Positions 7,200-15,710 of a stretch of DNA of 58,847 bases are shown piece after piece (position 1 is the stretch's first letter; each line of letters opens with the position of its first letter). The notes beneath the pieces are model-generated. The model made no database searches and was not told where the DNA came from. It saw only the letters and a program-made list of their open reading frames with translations. The stretch comes from Saprospiraceae bacterium (lineage in GTDB: Bacteria; Bacteroidota; Bacteroidia; Chitinophagales; Saprospiraceae): positions 1-58,847 of the forward strand of contig JABWBR010000025.1 in NCBI GenBank assembly GCA_013360405.1. The letters are read 5' to 3'. The position numbers and the translations under genes are program-made.

Positions 7200-9050
7200 T
7201 TATTGCTTCACTGCATCGTACAACACCTGGTGCAGGCGGCGGCGGATGCTAAGCTCGGTGATCTTGCGGTTGTCGCGCGTGGGATATACGCGGTTGGTAA
7301 AAAACACCAGCAGCAGCCCGTTGCCGGGGTCGGCCCAGGTGTAGGTGCCCGTATAACCCGTATGTCCAAAACTATGGGGCCCGGCCGACCTGGCCACATA
7401 ACTCTCTTTGTCGCTGTATTCCAGTAGCGGCCGGTCGAAGCCCAGCGCCCTGCGCACACCCTGATCGCAGTATTGGCACCGGGTAAATTCTACTATGGTT
7501 TGGGGATTTAATATTTGCTCGCCGCCGTAGGTACCTCCATTCAGATACAGTTGCATTAATTTGGCCAGGTCATTGGCCGTGCCAAAAAGCCCCGCATGCC
7601 CCGAGACGCCATCGAGCATGCCGGCGCCCTCGTCGTGCACGCGCCCGTGGAGCAGGGTTTTCCTGAAAAACGTATCGCGCTCGGTAGGCACGATACGCCA
7701 CAGCGGGTATTTGCGCGCGGGGTTATAGCCGAGCGAAGCGGCGCCGAGGCGGTTGTAGAATTGTTGCGATAAAAATGTCTCAAAATCAACGCCGGTAAGC
7801 GAACGAACGATATCGGGCCACAAGTAAAACGACAGGTCGGAATACACGTACCCCGGCTTTTCGTTGAGCGGCGAACGGCGAATGGCTTTGAACATTTTGT
7901 CGCGGTATTTGTGGTGCAACCATAAATTTTCGGTCACTTGCACCGGATATTTGGCCGTAGAATCAGGCCGCAGGGTGCGCGCCTTGAACCGCCCGTTTTT
8001 CTTTACCGTATTGCGCCAGAATGGTATCCAGGCTTTCAGCCGGGCGTTGTGCGCCAGCACTTCGCGAACGGTGATAGCCGATTTATTTGATTTTTTAAAT
8101 GCCGGATAATAATCGGCCAGCGGCGCGTCGAGTTGCAGCAGGTTCATTTCGTACAACTTCATCACTGCGGGCGTGGCTGCGCTGATCTTGGTGATGGAAG
8201 CCAAATCGTAGAGGTCATCCATGCGCACCGCAACGCTATCTTCGTAAGTATGATGCCCAAATGCCTGGTAATACACCACGTGGCCGTTTTTGGCTACCAG
8301 CACCTGCGCGCCGGGGAATGCTTTTTGCGCGATGCCCTCACTAACAATGGCGTAGATACTATCGGCCAACAACTGGCTGTCCATATTGACTAATTCCGGC
8401 GGGGAATAGCGCAGTCTAAGTCCTTCGGGCGTATCGATGCCGCTACCTGCTGGAAATTGCGGACTGAGGTCGGACGGAAGCCTGCCGCGGGCGCCCACGC
8501 CGCCAAAAATGATTTGTGCGGCCAGCGACTGCATAACGGGATTTTGTACGGGCACATACAGTATAGCATCGGCATAGGATTTGACGTTCAGCGCCGTCCA
8601 GATCTCTTCTTCGCCGTAAATGACCAGTACGACTTTTGTGCGGTGTTGGAACGAATAAAAAAATCGCTCGCAAAACCGGGCCGCGCTGATCATGTTTGTT
8701 TTAAAAATATAACTATTGATGCCCACGATGACCACGTTGTGGTGTGACGACAAGGCGGCAGCCAGGGAATCGGGGCGGCGGGAAATAGGGTTGTCGATTT
8801 CCGCTACCGGCATATACAAATCCAGCGAAAGGGCAAACGGGTCGCGTCCGCGGCTCCACAGGTTCACCAGCGCGGGGCGCAGCGTGTCGAGATGGCGCAA
8901 GGGCAGCAACTCGTCTTCATTTTGCAATAACACCAACCTGTCCAGCAATAGGTGGTACATTCTTGCCTCCGCCGTCGTATCCTGGGCTTGTATTGTTAAA
9001 CCTGTGCAACAAAGCAGCGCCGACAGCGCGATTGTTTGGGCAATCTTCAT
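7200..9050 (-). CDS. Secreted serine hydrolase (beta-lactamase/esterase fold) with GH3-C-like N-terminus
   Basis: 616 residues from the ATG at 9050, chosen because it starts a good signal peptide (MKIAQTIALSALLCC..QAQ); the longer frame to 9128 would bury it. Residues ~225-616 are a class C beta-lactamase-type serine hydrolase: SITK (Ser285, Lys288), the YSD tyrosine motif near 391 and HTGYTG near the end. Residues ~30-210 (VLLQNEDELLPL, ending in GGVGARGRLP) resemble the C-terminal domain of family 3 glycosidases. In Bacteroidota, GH3 N-acetylglucosaminidases are often fused to such hydrolases; here the GH3 catalytic barrel is absent. A cell-wall role is likely, given the divergent D-Ala-D-Ala carboxypeptidase next door. 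Confidence 0.85.
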   Translation of the reverse strand: MKIAQTIALSALLCCTGLTIQAQDTTAEARMYHLLLDRLVLLQNEDELLPLRHLDTLRPALVNLWSRGRDPFALSLDLYMPVAEIDNPISRRPDSLAAALSSHHNVVIVGINSYIFKTNMISAARFCERFFYSFQHRTKVVLVIYGEEEIWTALNVKSYADAILYVPVQNPVMQSLAAQIIFGGVGARGRLPSDLSPQFPAGSGIDTPEGLRLRYSPPELVNMDSQLLADSIYAIVSEGIAQKAFPGAQVLVAKNGHVVYYQAFGHHTYEDSVAVRMDDLYDLASITKISAATPAVMKLYEMNLLQLDAPLADYYPAFKKSNKSAITVREVLAHNARLKAWIPFWRNTVKKNGRFKARTLRPDSTAKYPVQVTENLWLHHKYRDKMFKAIRRSPLNEKPGYVYSDLSFYLWPDIVRSLTGVDFETFLSQQFYNRLGAASLGYNPARKYPLWRIVPTERDTFFRKTLLHGRVHDEGAGMLDGVSGHAGLFGTANDLAKLMQLYLNGGTYGGEQILNPQTIVEFTRCQYCDQGVRRALGFDRPLLEYSDKESYVARSAGPHSFGHTGYTGTYTWADPGNGLLLVFFTNRVYPTRDNRKITELSIRRRLHQVLYDAVKQ

Positions 9051-9084
9051 CTCTTTACTATTTTGAGCCCCAAAACCCGCGAAC

Positions 9085-10455
9085 ATGAAGGATGAACGGA
9101 CCGGGGGCCATGCGGTTTTGCGCTCCAATTTATCAAAATATCTGTTTTTACTGTGCTGTATGTGGATATATAGCGGGGTAGCCGCTCAAAAATTGACCGC
9201 CGGCGAGCATCGCAAGCTGGAGCAACTCATCGACAAGTCGCCGGTTTTTTCCAAGATGTTTACCGGATTTGCGCTTTTTGACCCCGAAACCTCACAGATA
9301 TTATGCCAGCGCAACGGCGACCGCTATTTTACGCCGGCCTCCAATACCAAAATTTTTACTTTTTATACCGCTTTAAAAATATTGGGCGACAGCCTGCCCG
9401 CCCTCCACTATATAACCAGGGGCGATTCGCTCATTTTTTGGGGTGCGGGTCATCCTGCTTTTTTGCACGCTGAATTGACCGCCGACAGCACCGTTTTTTT
9501 ACTCCTGCAACAACACAAAGGCAAACTCTTTTTCTGTGCCGACAACTTCTTGGATGACCGCTTTGGGCCCGGCTGGGCCTGGGATGATTACCGCGACTAC
9601 TACCAGCCCGAGCGCTCTCCCCTGCCCATCTACGGCAACGTAGTGCGTTACAAAAAAAACGGCTCGGCACTCCCCCAGGCCATGCCGGAGTTATTCAACC
9701 CTATGACCACCCACGACAGCCGGCTTCCCAACGACGAAGTGCGCTTTGTACGCCAGGAATACGACAACGTATTTACCTACAACAACCTGGCCCTGAATGA
9801 GCGCTATTACAATAAAGAAGCTCCTTTTTACGCTACGCCGGCCTGGGTGGTCAAATTGCTCTCCGACACCCTCAAACGGGGCGTGGCCCTGCTCGACCAC
9901 TACCCCTTTCCGCTCAAAGGTGTCAAAACCCTATACCTGCGCGCCAACGACGCCCTTTACCGCAAGCTGATGCAGGAGAGCGACAACTTCATCGCTGAGC
10001 AACTGCTGCTGATGTGCGCCGACAAACTCAGCGGCGCCCTGCGGGCCGACAACGCCATTGCTTACGCGCGCTACAACTTATTCAGAGACCTGCCCGACGA
10101 ATTGATCTGGAACGACGGCTCGGGGCTTTCGCGCTACAACCTGTTTACGCCCAGGTCTATCGTCAAAGCCCTTCATAAATTATACCTGGAAGTGCCGCAA
10201 GACCGACTTTTCAGTATTATGGCCGCCGGCGGCGCCACAGGCACCATACGCGGCTGGTACAACGGAAAAGAAGGCCCCTACGTATATGCCAAAACCGGCA
10301 CCCTGCGCAACGTGCACTGCCTGAGCGGCTTTTTGTGTACCCAAAGCGGCCGTATCCTCATTTTCAGTTTTATGCACAATGCCTTCATAGGCGGGCCGAC
10401 TCCCGTAAAAGAAGAAATGGCTAAAGTTTTGCAGTGGATTTGGGAACATTATTAA
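9085..10455 (+). CDS. dacB: D-alanyl-D-alanine carboxypeptidase/endopeptidase (peptidase S13, PBP4 type)
   Basis: 456 residues. A periplasmic peptidoglycan hydrolase that removes D-Ala or cuts cross-links. The N-terminus is a signal peptide (YLFLLCCMWIYSGVAAQ). The catalytic triad motifs are all visible: SNTK (Ser86, Lys89), SDN in QESDNFIAEQ, and KTGTLRNVH near the end. The start at 9085 is only 34 bp from the divergent hydrolase start, so the two promoters must overlap each other or the coding 5' ends; an in-frame TTG start further in (9121) is possible. Confidence 0.92.
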   Translation: MKDERTGGHAVLRSNLSKYLFLLCCMWIYSGVAAQKLTAGEHRKLEQLIDKSPVFSKMFTGFALFDPETSQILCQRNGDRYFTPASNTKIFTFYTALKILGDSLPALHYITRGDSLIFWGAGHPAFLHAELTADSTVFLLLQQHKGKLFFCADNFLDDRFGPGWAWDDYRDYYQPERSPLPIYGNVVRYKKNGSALPQAMPELFNPMTTHDSRLPNDEVRFVRQEYDNVFTYNNLALNERYYNKEAPFYATPAWVVKLLSDTLKRGVALLDHYPFPLKGVKTLYLRANDALYRKLMQESDNFIAEQLLLMCADKLSGALRADNAIAYARYNLFRDLPDELIWNDGSGLSRYNLFTPRSIVKALHKLYLEVPQDRLFSIMAAGGATGTIRGWYNGKEGPYVYAKTGTLRNVHCLSGFLCTQSGRILIFSFMHNAFIGGPTPVKEEMAKVLQWIWEHY

Positions 10456-10546
10456 AAATAATAAGCGCCTTTGTGATACATATGACGGAAACGTCTTAAT
10501 TTATACCGCAATTATTGCGCATCTCAACACAAATCAACTTGAACGC

Positions 10547-11830
10547 ATGAGCAAGATAAAAATGATCAGTCTCATTCTGGGTGGCGGCGCCGGTTCCCGT
10601 CTTTTTCCGCTAACCAGTCAGCGCTCCAAACCCGCAGTTCCCATTGGAGGAAAATACAGGCTGATAGACATCCCCATTTCAAACTGCCTCAATTCGGGCG
10701 TAAGGCGAATGTTTGTAGTGACCCAATTCAACTCTGCATCGCTCAACCAACACATCAAAAACACGTATATTTTTGACAATTTCTCGCACGGCTTCGTCGA
10801 CATCCTGGCTGCCGAGCAAACTCCTTCCAGCGACAAGTGGTTTCAGGGCACTGCCGACGCCGTAAGGCAAAGCATGCACCACCTGGTAAACCACGTATTC
10901 GACTATTTGCTCATTTTATCCGGCGACCAGCTTTACCAGATGAATTTTGAGGAAATGGCCAATTACCACATCAAACAAGAGGCCGATCTCACCATTGCCA
11001 CTATTCCGGTTGTGGCCCGCGATGCGCCTGGGTTCGGCATCATGAAAGTGGACGAATCCGGTTTCATCAAAGATTTTGTAGAAAAACCGCCATTGGAAAC
11101 GCTCGACCAATGGGAATCGGCGGTAGACGACGTATACGCCGAAGCGGGCAGGGTATACCAGGCTTCGATGGGGATTTATATTTTTAATAAAAAATTCCTG
11201 GAAAGGCTTTTCGAAGAAAACCCCGACGCACTCGATTTCGGCAAAGAGATTATCCCTGGCGCTATTGCCGATGGATCGCGCGTAGCCAGTTTCCCATTTG
11301 GCGGTTACTGGACCGATATTGGGACGATACGTTCTTTTTATGAGGCCAATATTGCGCTTACCGAGCCGGTGCCCAAGTTTAACTTATTCGACCGCGAAAA
11401 TCCTATTTATACCCGACCGCGTTTGCTGGCGCCTTCAAAAGTATTCGGTACCTGGCTCAACCAGGCCGTGATTGCCGACGGCTGTATTATTCATGCCAAA
11501 ACGATCGAGCGATCTATCGTGGGAATTCGCTCGCGTGTGGGTGACGGCACCGAAATCTCCAATTCGGTGGTGATGGGCAACGACTATTACGAAACCATCG
11601 AACAAATGCTGCTCAACCCCGACGGCCCCCATTTGGGTATCGGCAAAAACTGCTATATCCGCAATGCGATTATCGAAAAAAATTGCCGGGTAGGGCACAA
11701 CGTGCTTATCCACGGCAGTTTGTCGCTACAAGAGGAAGAAACCACCACCTATTGCATTCGCGACGGCATCGTGGTGCTCAAGAAAGGCGCCATCATTCCC
11801 GACGGCGCGCGTATAGGACTGGGCGCTTAG
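10547..11830 (+). CDS. glgC: Glucose-1-phosphate adenylyltransferase
   Basis: 427 residues. Makes ADP-glucose from glucose-1-phosphate and ATP, the first committed step of glycogen synthesis. The N-terminal nucleotide-binding motif is GGGAGSRLFPLTSQRSKPAV, followed by GGKYRLIDIPISNCLNSG and the catalytic-core FWGGYWTDIGT-like segment (FGGYWTDIGTIRSFYEAN). The C-terminal ~130 residues are a left-handed beta-helix. The length is normal. It ends convergently, overlapping the next gene by 4 bp (TTAG/CTAA at 11827-11830). No other glg genes are in the window. Confidence 0.95.
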   Translation: MSKIKMISLILGGGAGSRLFPLTSQRSKPAVPIGGKYRLIDIPISNCLNSGVRRMFVVTQFNSASLNQHIKNTYIFDNFSHGFVDILAAEQTPSSDKWFQGTADAVRQSMHHLVNHVFDYLLILSGDQLYQMNFEEMANYHIKQEADLTIATIPVVARDAPGFGIMKVDESGFIKDFVEKPPLETLDQWESAVDDVYAEAGRVYQASMGIYIFNKKFLERLFEENPDALDFGKEIIPGAIADGSRVASFPFGGYWTDIGTIRSFYEANIALTEPVPKFNLFDRENPIYTRPRLLAPSKVFGTWLNQAVIADGCIIHAKTIERSIVGIRSRVGDGTEISNSVVMGNDYYETIEQMLLNPDGPHLGIGKNCYIRNAIIEKNCRVGHNVLIHGSLSLQEEETTTYCIRDGIVVLKKGAIIPDGARIGLGA

Positions 11831-12825
11831 AGGCTGAAATCGATTTCGGTATTATCGCCGATATTGAGGCTATGCCGCAATCCGGTGATGGAGGCGTCAT
11901 TGCCCACCACCGATTGCTGAAGGATTACTTCGCGGATAGCGGCATAATTGCCTATGATAGAATTTTTGACTATCGCGCCATTGATTTCCACGTTATTGCC
12001 GATAGTCACGTGCGGCCCGATGATAGAATTGGTGATCACACAATCTTTGCCTATGCTCACAGGGTGGATGATGATCGAATTGTCGAAGGGCGGCAAATCG
12101 GCAGAAGCGTAGCCTTCTCTGTCCAGTAAGTCGGCGTTGGTTTCCAACAACACCTCCTTTTTACCGCAATCAAACCAGTTATCTACCGGATAAGTGCTAA
12201 AACTCACGCCTTTTTCTATCATTCGCATCAACGCGTCAGTAAGGGGAAATTCACCGTTGGTGCGCAAATCGCGACTGATATTGAAGTCGAGGGCATCCAG
12301 AAAAATACTTACTTCTTTAATTTTATAAATTCCCACCAGCGCCAGGTCGGACTTGGGTATGCGCGGTTTTTCCACTACCCGCACGGCAAAATTTTCATCA
12401 TCTACTTCCACCACGCCAAAATCGCGGGGGTCGTGTACGCGCTTCACACCCAGGCAGGAGCGCGGATTGTCGATTATTTTATGAAAATCAGCATCAATAA
12501 TAATATCTCCAAAAAAAATAAACAACTCGTCGGAATCCCTGAAAAAATCGCGGGCAGTCCAGATGGCATGCCCCGAGCCCAGGCGCTCTTCCTGAGTAAC
12601 AAAAACCTTGTTGATCTGAGGGTATTGTTGTTCTACAAAATCTTTGATTTTTTCTCCCAGGTAGCCTATGATAAATACAAAGTCGCGAATACCGATATCC
12701 ATCATTTGGTCTATGAGAAACGAAATGATAGGTTTTCCCGCTACCGGTATAAGCGGTTTGGGTTGCGTATAAGTAAGCGGCCTCAGCCGGGTACCGGCGC
12801 CGGCCACAGGAATAATGGCTTTCAT
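11827..12825 (-). CDS. Sugar nucleotidyltransferase (glucose-1-phosphate thymidylyl/uridylyl-transferase type)
   Basis: 332 residues from ATG 12825 (MKAIIPVAGAGTRLRPLTYT). The frame runs further upstream, but only through a repeat, so those residues are not real. The signature is GAGTRLRPLTYTQPKPLIPV, a Rossmann nucleotidyltransferase core with the FFGDIIID metal-binding segment, then hexapeptide repeats from about 250 (VSIGKDCVITNSIIGPHVTI). It makes an NDP-sugar, probably dTDP- or UDP-glucose; the exact nucleotide cannot be read from motifs. It overlaps glgC tail to tail by 4 bp. Confidence 0.85.
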   Translation of the reverse strand: MKAIIPVAGAGTRLRPLTYTQPKPLIPVAGKPIISFLIDQMMDIGIRDFVFIIGYLGEKIKDFVEQQYPQINKVFVTQEERLGSGHAIWTARDFFRDSDELFIFFGDIIIDADFHKIIDNPRSCLGVKRVHDPRDFGVVEVDDENFAVRVVEKPRIPKSDLALVGIYKIKEVSIFLDALDFNISRDLRTNGEFPLTDALMRMIEKGVSFSTYPVDNWFDCGKKEVLLETNADLLDREGYASADLPPFDNSIIIHPVSIGKDCVITNSIIGPHVTIGNNVEINGAIVKNSIIGNYAAIREVILQQSVVGNDASITGLRHSLNIGDNTEIDFSL

Positions 12826-12868
12826 ACGAGTTGGTGTCTTCCAGAAAGAAGAAGCCAAGATACGACCA

Positions 12869-13000
12869 ATTTCGGATTGCGGATTGCGGATTGCGGATTT
12901 GTTCTCCGTTCTCTGTTGTCCGTTGTCTGTTATCCGTTCCTCATCTTTGCCAATTAAACTTAACAGAGAACAGAGAACAGAGAACAGAGAACATATTTTC
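12869..13000. repeat. Short-word inverted repeat element, copy A
   Basis: CGGATTG is repeated three to four times (12869-12900), followed by heptamers of the GTTNTCN type (GTTCTCC, GTTCTCT, GTTGTCC, GTTGTCT), a core ATCTTTGCCAATTAAACTTAA, and complement-type words (CAGAGAA repeated). It can fold into a long imperfect hairpin. Related copies are at 24901, 26219 and 29339. It fills the gap between the divergent nucleotidyltransferase gene and lysS. Confidence 0.85.
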
Positions 13001-13001
13001 C

Positions 13002-13009
13002 TATTTTTG
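13002..13009 (+). promoter_or_regulatory. Probable lysS -7 box
   Basis: TATTTTTG matches TAnnTTTG, 58 bases before the lysS ATG. No clear -33 box is visible because the upstream sequence is the repeat element. Confidence 0.4.
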
Positions 13010-13067
13010 CGAATCTTTTCAAAAAGCCTCTTGTTATTATCCATATCAAAAGCAAATACGGCATAGC

Positions 13068-14579
13068 ATGCAGCACCTCAGCGAACAAGAAATACTACGA
13101 CGCGAAAACTTGCAGAAAATCCGCGAACTGGGCATAGACCCTTATCCGGCGGGGATGTTTGATATCACAGCTACGGCGGCTCACATCAAAGAAACGTATG
13201 AAGAAGGCGCCACCGGATTTGAAAACGTACAGTTGGCCGGCCGCCTGATGATGGTACGCGATATGGGCAAAGCCTGTTTTGCAGAATTGCAGGATTCGAG
13301 CGGGCGCATCCAAATTTACGTGCGCCGCGACGATATTTGCCCCGGCGAAGACAAAAGCCTTTTTGACGAAGTTTTCAAAAAGCTGCTCGATATAGGCGAT
13401 TTTATCGGCGTTCAGGGATTTGTATTCCGCACCAGGATGGGTGAAACAACCGTGCATGTGCAGCAGCTCACCGTGTTGAGCAAGGCGCTGCGCAACCTCC
13501 CCATCGTAAAAACCGATGCGGAGGGTAATGTACACGACGCTTTTACCGACCCCGAGCAGCGCTACCGCATGCGTTATGTAGACCTCATCGTGAATGGACA
13601 GGTCAAAGACGTATTTCTGAAGCGCAGCAGGATCATTTCTGTGATGCGTCGTTTTTTTGACGACAAGGGTTGGCTGGAAGTAGAGACTCCCATCCTGCAG
13701 CCCATCCATGGCGGCGCCCTGGCGCGTCCCTTCAAAACGTTTCACAACACGCTCGACATGCCGCTGTTTATGCGCATTGCCAACGAGCTGTATCTCAAGC
13801 GGCTTATCGTGGGCGGCTTCGACGGGGTGTACGAAATAGGCAAAATGTTTCGCAACGAAGGCATGGACCGCACCCACAACCCCGAGTTTACCTCCATGGA
13901 AATCTACGTAGCCTACAAAGACTACGAATGGATGATGGAGATGGTAGAGCAATGCATCGAAACCATCGCCCGCGAAGTAAACGGCGATACCAAAACCCAG
14001 GTGGGCGAACAGGTCATCGAATTTGCGGGGCCGTACCGCCGCCTGTCGATGTTTGACGCCATCCGCGAACATACCGGTATCGACATTTCCGAAATGGACG
14101 AAGCGGCACTGCGCGAGGTATGCAAAAACTTCCATATCGAAGTAGATGCGAGCATGGGCAAAGGCAAACTGATAGACGAAATCTTCGGCGAAAAGGTGGA
14201 AAAACACCTTATACAGCCCACCTATATTACCGATTACCCGTTAGAAATGACTCCGCTGGCCAAGAAGCACCGCAGCAAGCCGGGCCTCGTAGAGCGTTTC
14301 GAGTTGTTTGTCAACGGCAAAGAAATCGCCAATGCCTACTCCGAGCTCAACGACCCCATCGACCAGCGCGAACGCTTCGCGGAGCAATTGCGGCTGAGCG
14401 AGCGCGGCGACCTGGAGGCCATGTCGCTCGATGAAGATTTCCTGCGCGCCCTCGAATACGGCATGCCCCCCACGTCGGGATTGGGCATAGGCATCGACCG
14501 CCTGGCTATGTTGCTCACCAACCAGCACGCTATCCAGGAGGTATTGTTTTTCCCGCAAATGCGGCCTGAAAAACCGTAA
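13068..14579 (+). CDS. lysS: Lysyl-tRNA synthetase, class II
   Basis: 503 residues from ATG 13068; the open frame upstream runs through the repeat element and is not coding. Charges tRNA-Lys. The N-terminal OB-fold anticodon domain (ARLMMVRDMGKACFAEL region) is followed by the class II core: motif 2 FRNEGMDRTHNPEFTSME and motif 3 GLGIGIDRLAMLLTN. The length is normal. The rhomboid gene starts one base after the stop, so the two are probably co-transcribed. Confidence 0.96.
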   Translation: MQHLSEQEILRRENLQKIRELGIDPYPAGMFDITATAAHIKETYEEGATGFENVQLAGRLMMVRDMGKACFAELQDSSGRIQIYVRRDDICPGEDKSLFDEVFKKLLDIGDFIGVQGFVFRTRMGETTVHVQQLTVLSKALRNLPIVKTDAEGNVHDAFTDPEQRYRMRYVDLIVNGQVKDVFLKRSRIISVMRRFFDDKGWLEVETPILQPIHGGALARPFKTFHNTLDMPLFMRIANELYLKRLIVGGFDGVYEIGKMFRNEGMDRTHNPEFTSMEIYVAYKDYEWMMEMVEQCIETIAREVNGDTKTQVGEQVIEFAGPYRRLSMFDAIREHTGIDISEMDEAALREVCKNFHIEVDASMGKGKLIDEIFGEKVEKHLIQPTYITDYPLEMTPLAKKHRSKPGLVERFELFVNGKEIANAYSELNDPIDQRERFAEQLRLSERGDLEAMSLDEDFLRALEYGMPPTSGLGIGIDRLAMLLTNQHAIQEVLFFPQMRPEKP

Positions 14580-14580
14580 T

Positions 14581-15303
14581 ATGGCATCAATACAACAAAG
14601 CGGCAAAAACGCTTTCCGGAGCCTTTGGATATCCCTGCAACTGGTGGGTGTCCTCTGGATTATTCAGGGTTTGCAGTGGCTCCTGCACGCCGAGTGGGGA
14701 ATTTTCGGCATTTACCCCCGCGAAATATTCGGCCTGCGCGGCGTTGTGCTGGCGCCGTTGATCCACGCCAATTTCGGCCATTTGCTGGCCAATACCCCAC
14801 CGCTATTCGTACTCAGCGCGATGGTATTGTTTTTTTATCGCCGGGTGGCCGCCCCTGCGATGGTGATGATCTACCTGCTCACCGGACTGGCGGTATGGAC
14901 TTTTGCCCGCCCGGTTTTTCACATCGGCGCCAGCGGCGTGGTGTATGGGTTGGTAGCCTTCGTATTCTGGAACGGCATTTTCCGTCGCAATATTCGCGCC
15001 ATTGCCCTGGCGCTTATCGTGGTTTTTTACTACGGCTCCATGTTTATGGGCATTTTGCCGGGGCAGGACGGCGTCTCCTGGGAAAGCCACCTCCTGGGTG
15101 GACTGGCAGGTATTTTTACCGCCTATTGGTTTAAAAACAGATCGGAAAAAGAGGAAATACGCGAGCCCTATTCCTGGGAAAAAGAAGAACAACTGCCTCC
15201 CGGCGCTTTTTTTGACCCCGATGTATTTGATAAAACCAAAGCCGAACGCCGCAAGGAAAGGGAAGACCAGGATAACGAGGGCTGGTTTAGGACGCATACG
15301 TAG
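14581..15303 (+). CDS. Rhomboid-family intramembrane serine protease
   Basis: 240 residues with six likely membrane helices. The catalytic dyad is visible: Ser in HIGASGVVYGL (GxSG) and His in SWESHLLGGLAG. The C-terminal ~60 residues are charged and cytoplasmic (NRSEKEEIREPYSWEKEE). It starts 1 base after lysS. Its TAG stop lies inside a 40-bp perfect palindrome. The substrate is unknown. Confidence 0.9.
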   Translation: MASIQQSGKNAFRSLWISLQLVGVLWIIQGLQWLLHAEWGIFGIYPREIFGLRGVVLAPLIHANFGHLLANTPPLFVLSAMVLFFYRRVAAPAMVMIYLLTGLAVWTFARPVFHIGASGVVYGLVAFVFWNGIFRRNIRAIALALIVVFYYGSMFMGILPGQDGVSWESHLLGGLAGIFTAYWFKNRSEKEEIREPYSWEKEEQLPPGAFFDPDVFDKTKAERRKEREDQDNEGWFRTHT

Positions 15304-15333
15304 AGCCGCAAAATTTTGCGGCTCTACGTATGC
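15294..15333. repeat. 40-bp perfect palindrome (GTAGAGCCGC family)
   Basis: The arms read GCATACGTAGAGCCGCAAAA and its exact complement. It includes the last codons and TAG stop of the rhomboid gene. Sister copies lie at 29404, 38321, 46045 and 46793. It may act as a transcript end or be a mobile palindrome. Confidence 0.9.
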
Positions 15334-15392
15334 CTCTCCCCGTGCCAAACACCCCCTTCCCCGGGTAATTCCCGCCGTCTCAAAAAAAGGGC

Positions 15393-15423
15393 TTGACACG
15401 TATAGTTTTTTTCACTTACCTTG
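15393..15423 (+). promoter_or_regulatory. Promoter of the small-peptide unit
   Basis: TTGACA at 15393 and TACCTTG at 15417-15423, a close match to the Bacteroidota -33/-7 pair with about 21 bases between TTG and the -7 box. This predicts a leader of about 125 bases. Confidence 0.45.
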
Positions 15424-15552
15424 CCTGCTATTCCTACTCTAGTTCTTTTTTCTGCAGGCACTACATACCGAAAATTACGAGCCAAACGTTATTGTAACCA
15501 AGTGACATATTACGCCAGTATTTCTATATTCCCTCATTATAAACTTTTTCCC

Positions 15553-15621
15553 ATGATCATTCTCGGTATTTTGTTGCTGATCGTCGTATTATTTAATTTC
15601 GACATCGTAAAAGCATCTTAA
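15553..15621 (+). CDS. 22-residue single-pass membrane peptide
   Basis: ATG 15553 to TAA 15621 encodes MIILGILLLIVVLFNFDIVKAS: one hydrophobic segment and a short tail. It is immediately followed by a strong terminator and preceded by a promoter-like pair, so it forms its own transcription unit between the rhomboid gene and the clpX 3' end. The family is not known to me. Alternatively the transcript is a small RNA and the frame is incidental. A longer in-frame start at 15421 exists but has no supporting features. Confidence 0.5.
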   Translation: MIILGILLLIVVLFNFDIVKAS

Positions 15622-15627
15622 ACACAA

Positions 15628-15663
15628 AAGGCCGTCTCCACACCAGGAGACGGCCTTTTTTTA
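15628..15663 (+). terminator. Rho-independent terminator
   Basis: Stem AAGGCCGTCTCC / GGAGACGGCCTT with loop ACACCA and a run of T to 15663. It starts 7 bases after the small-peptide stop. A stem this strong with a T run supports a real transcript here. Confidence 0.88.
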
Positions 15664-15670
15664 TTAGTTG

Positions 15671-15710
15671 TTCTCTCACTCTCTCCCTCCCTCACTCTCT
15701 CCCTCTCCCT
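15671..15710. repeat. Pyrimidine short-word repeat
   Basis: TTCTCTCACTCTCTCCC-type words are repeated in tandem, running into the clpX stop codon. It resembles one arm of the larger inverted repeat at 22747-22849, here without its partner arm. Confidence 0.7.

Noticed and set aside
13095-14207. 370-codon minus-strand ORF over lysS
   Set aside because: Antisense shadow of lysS.
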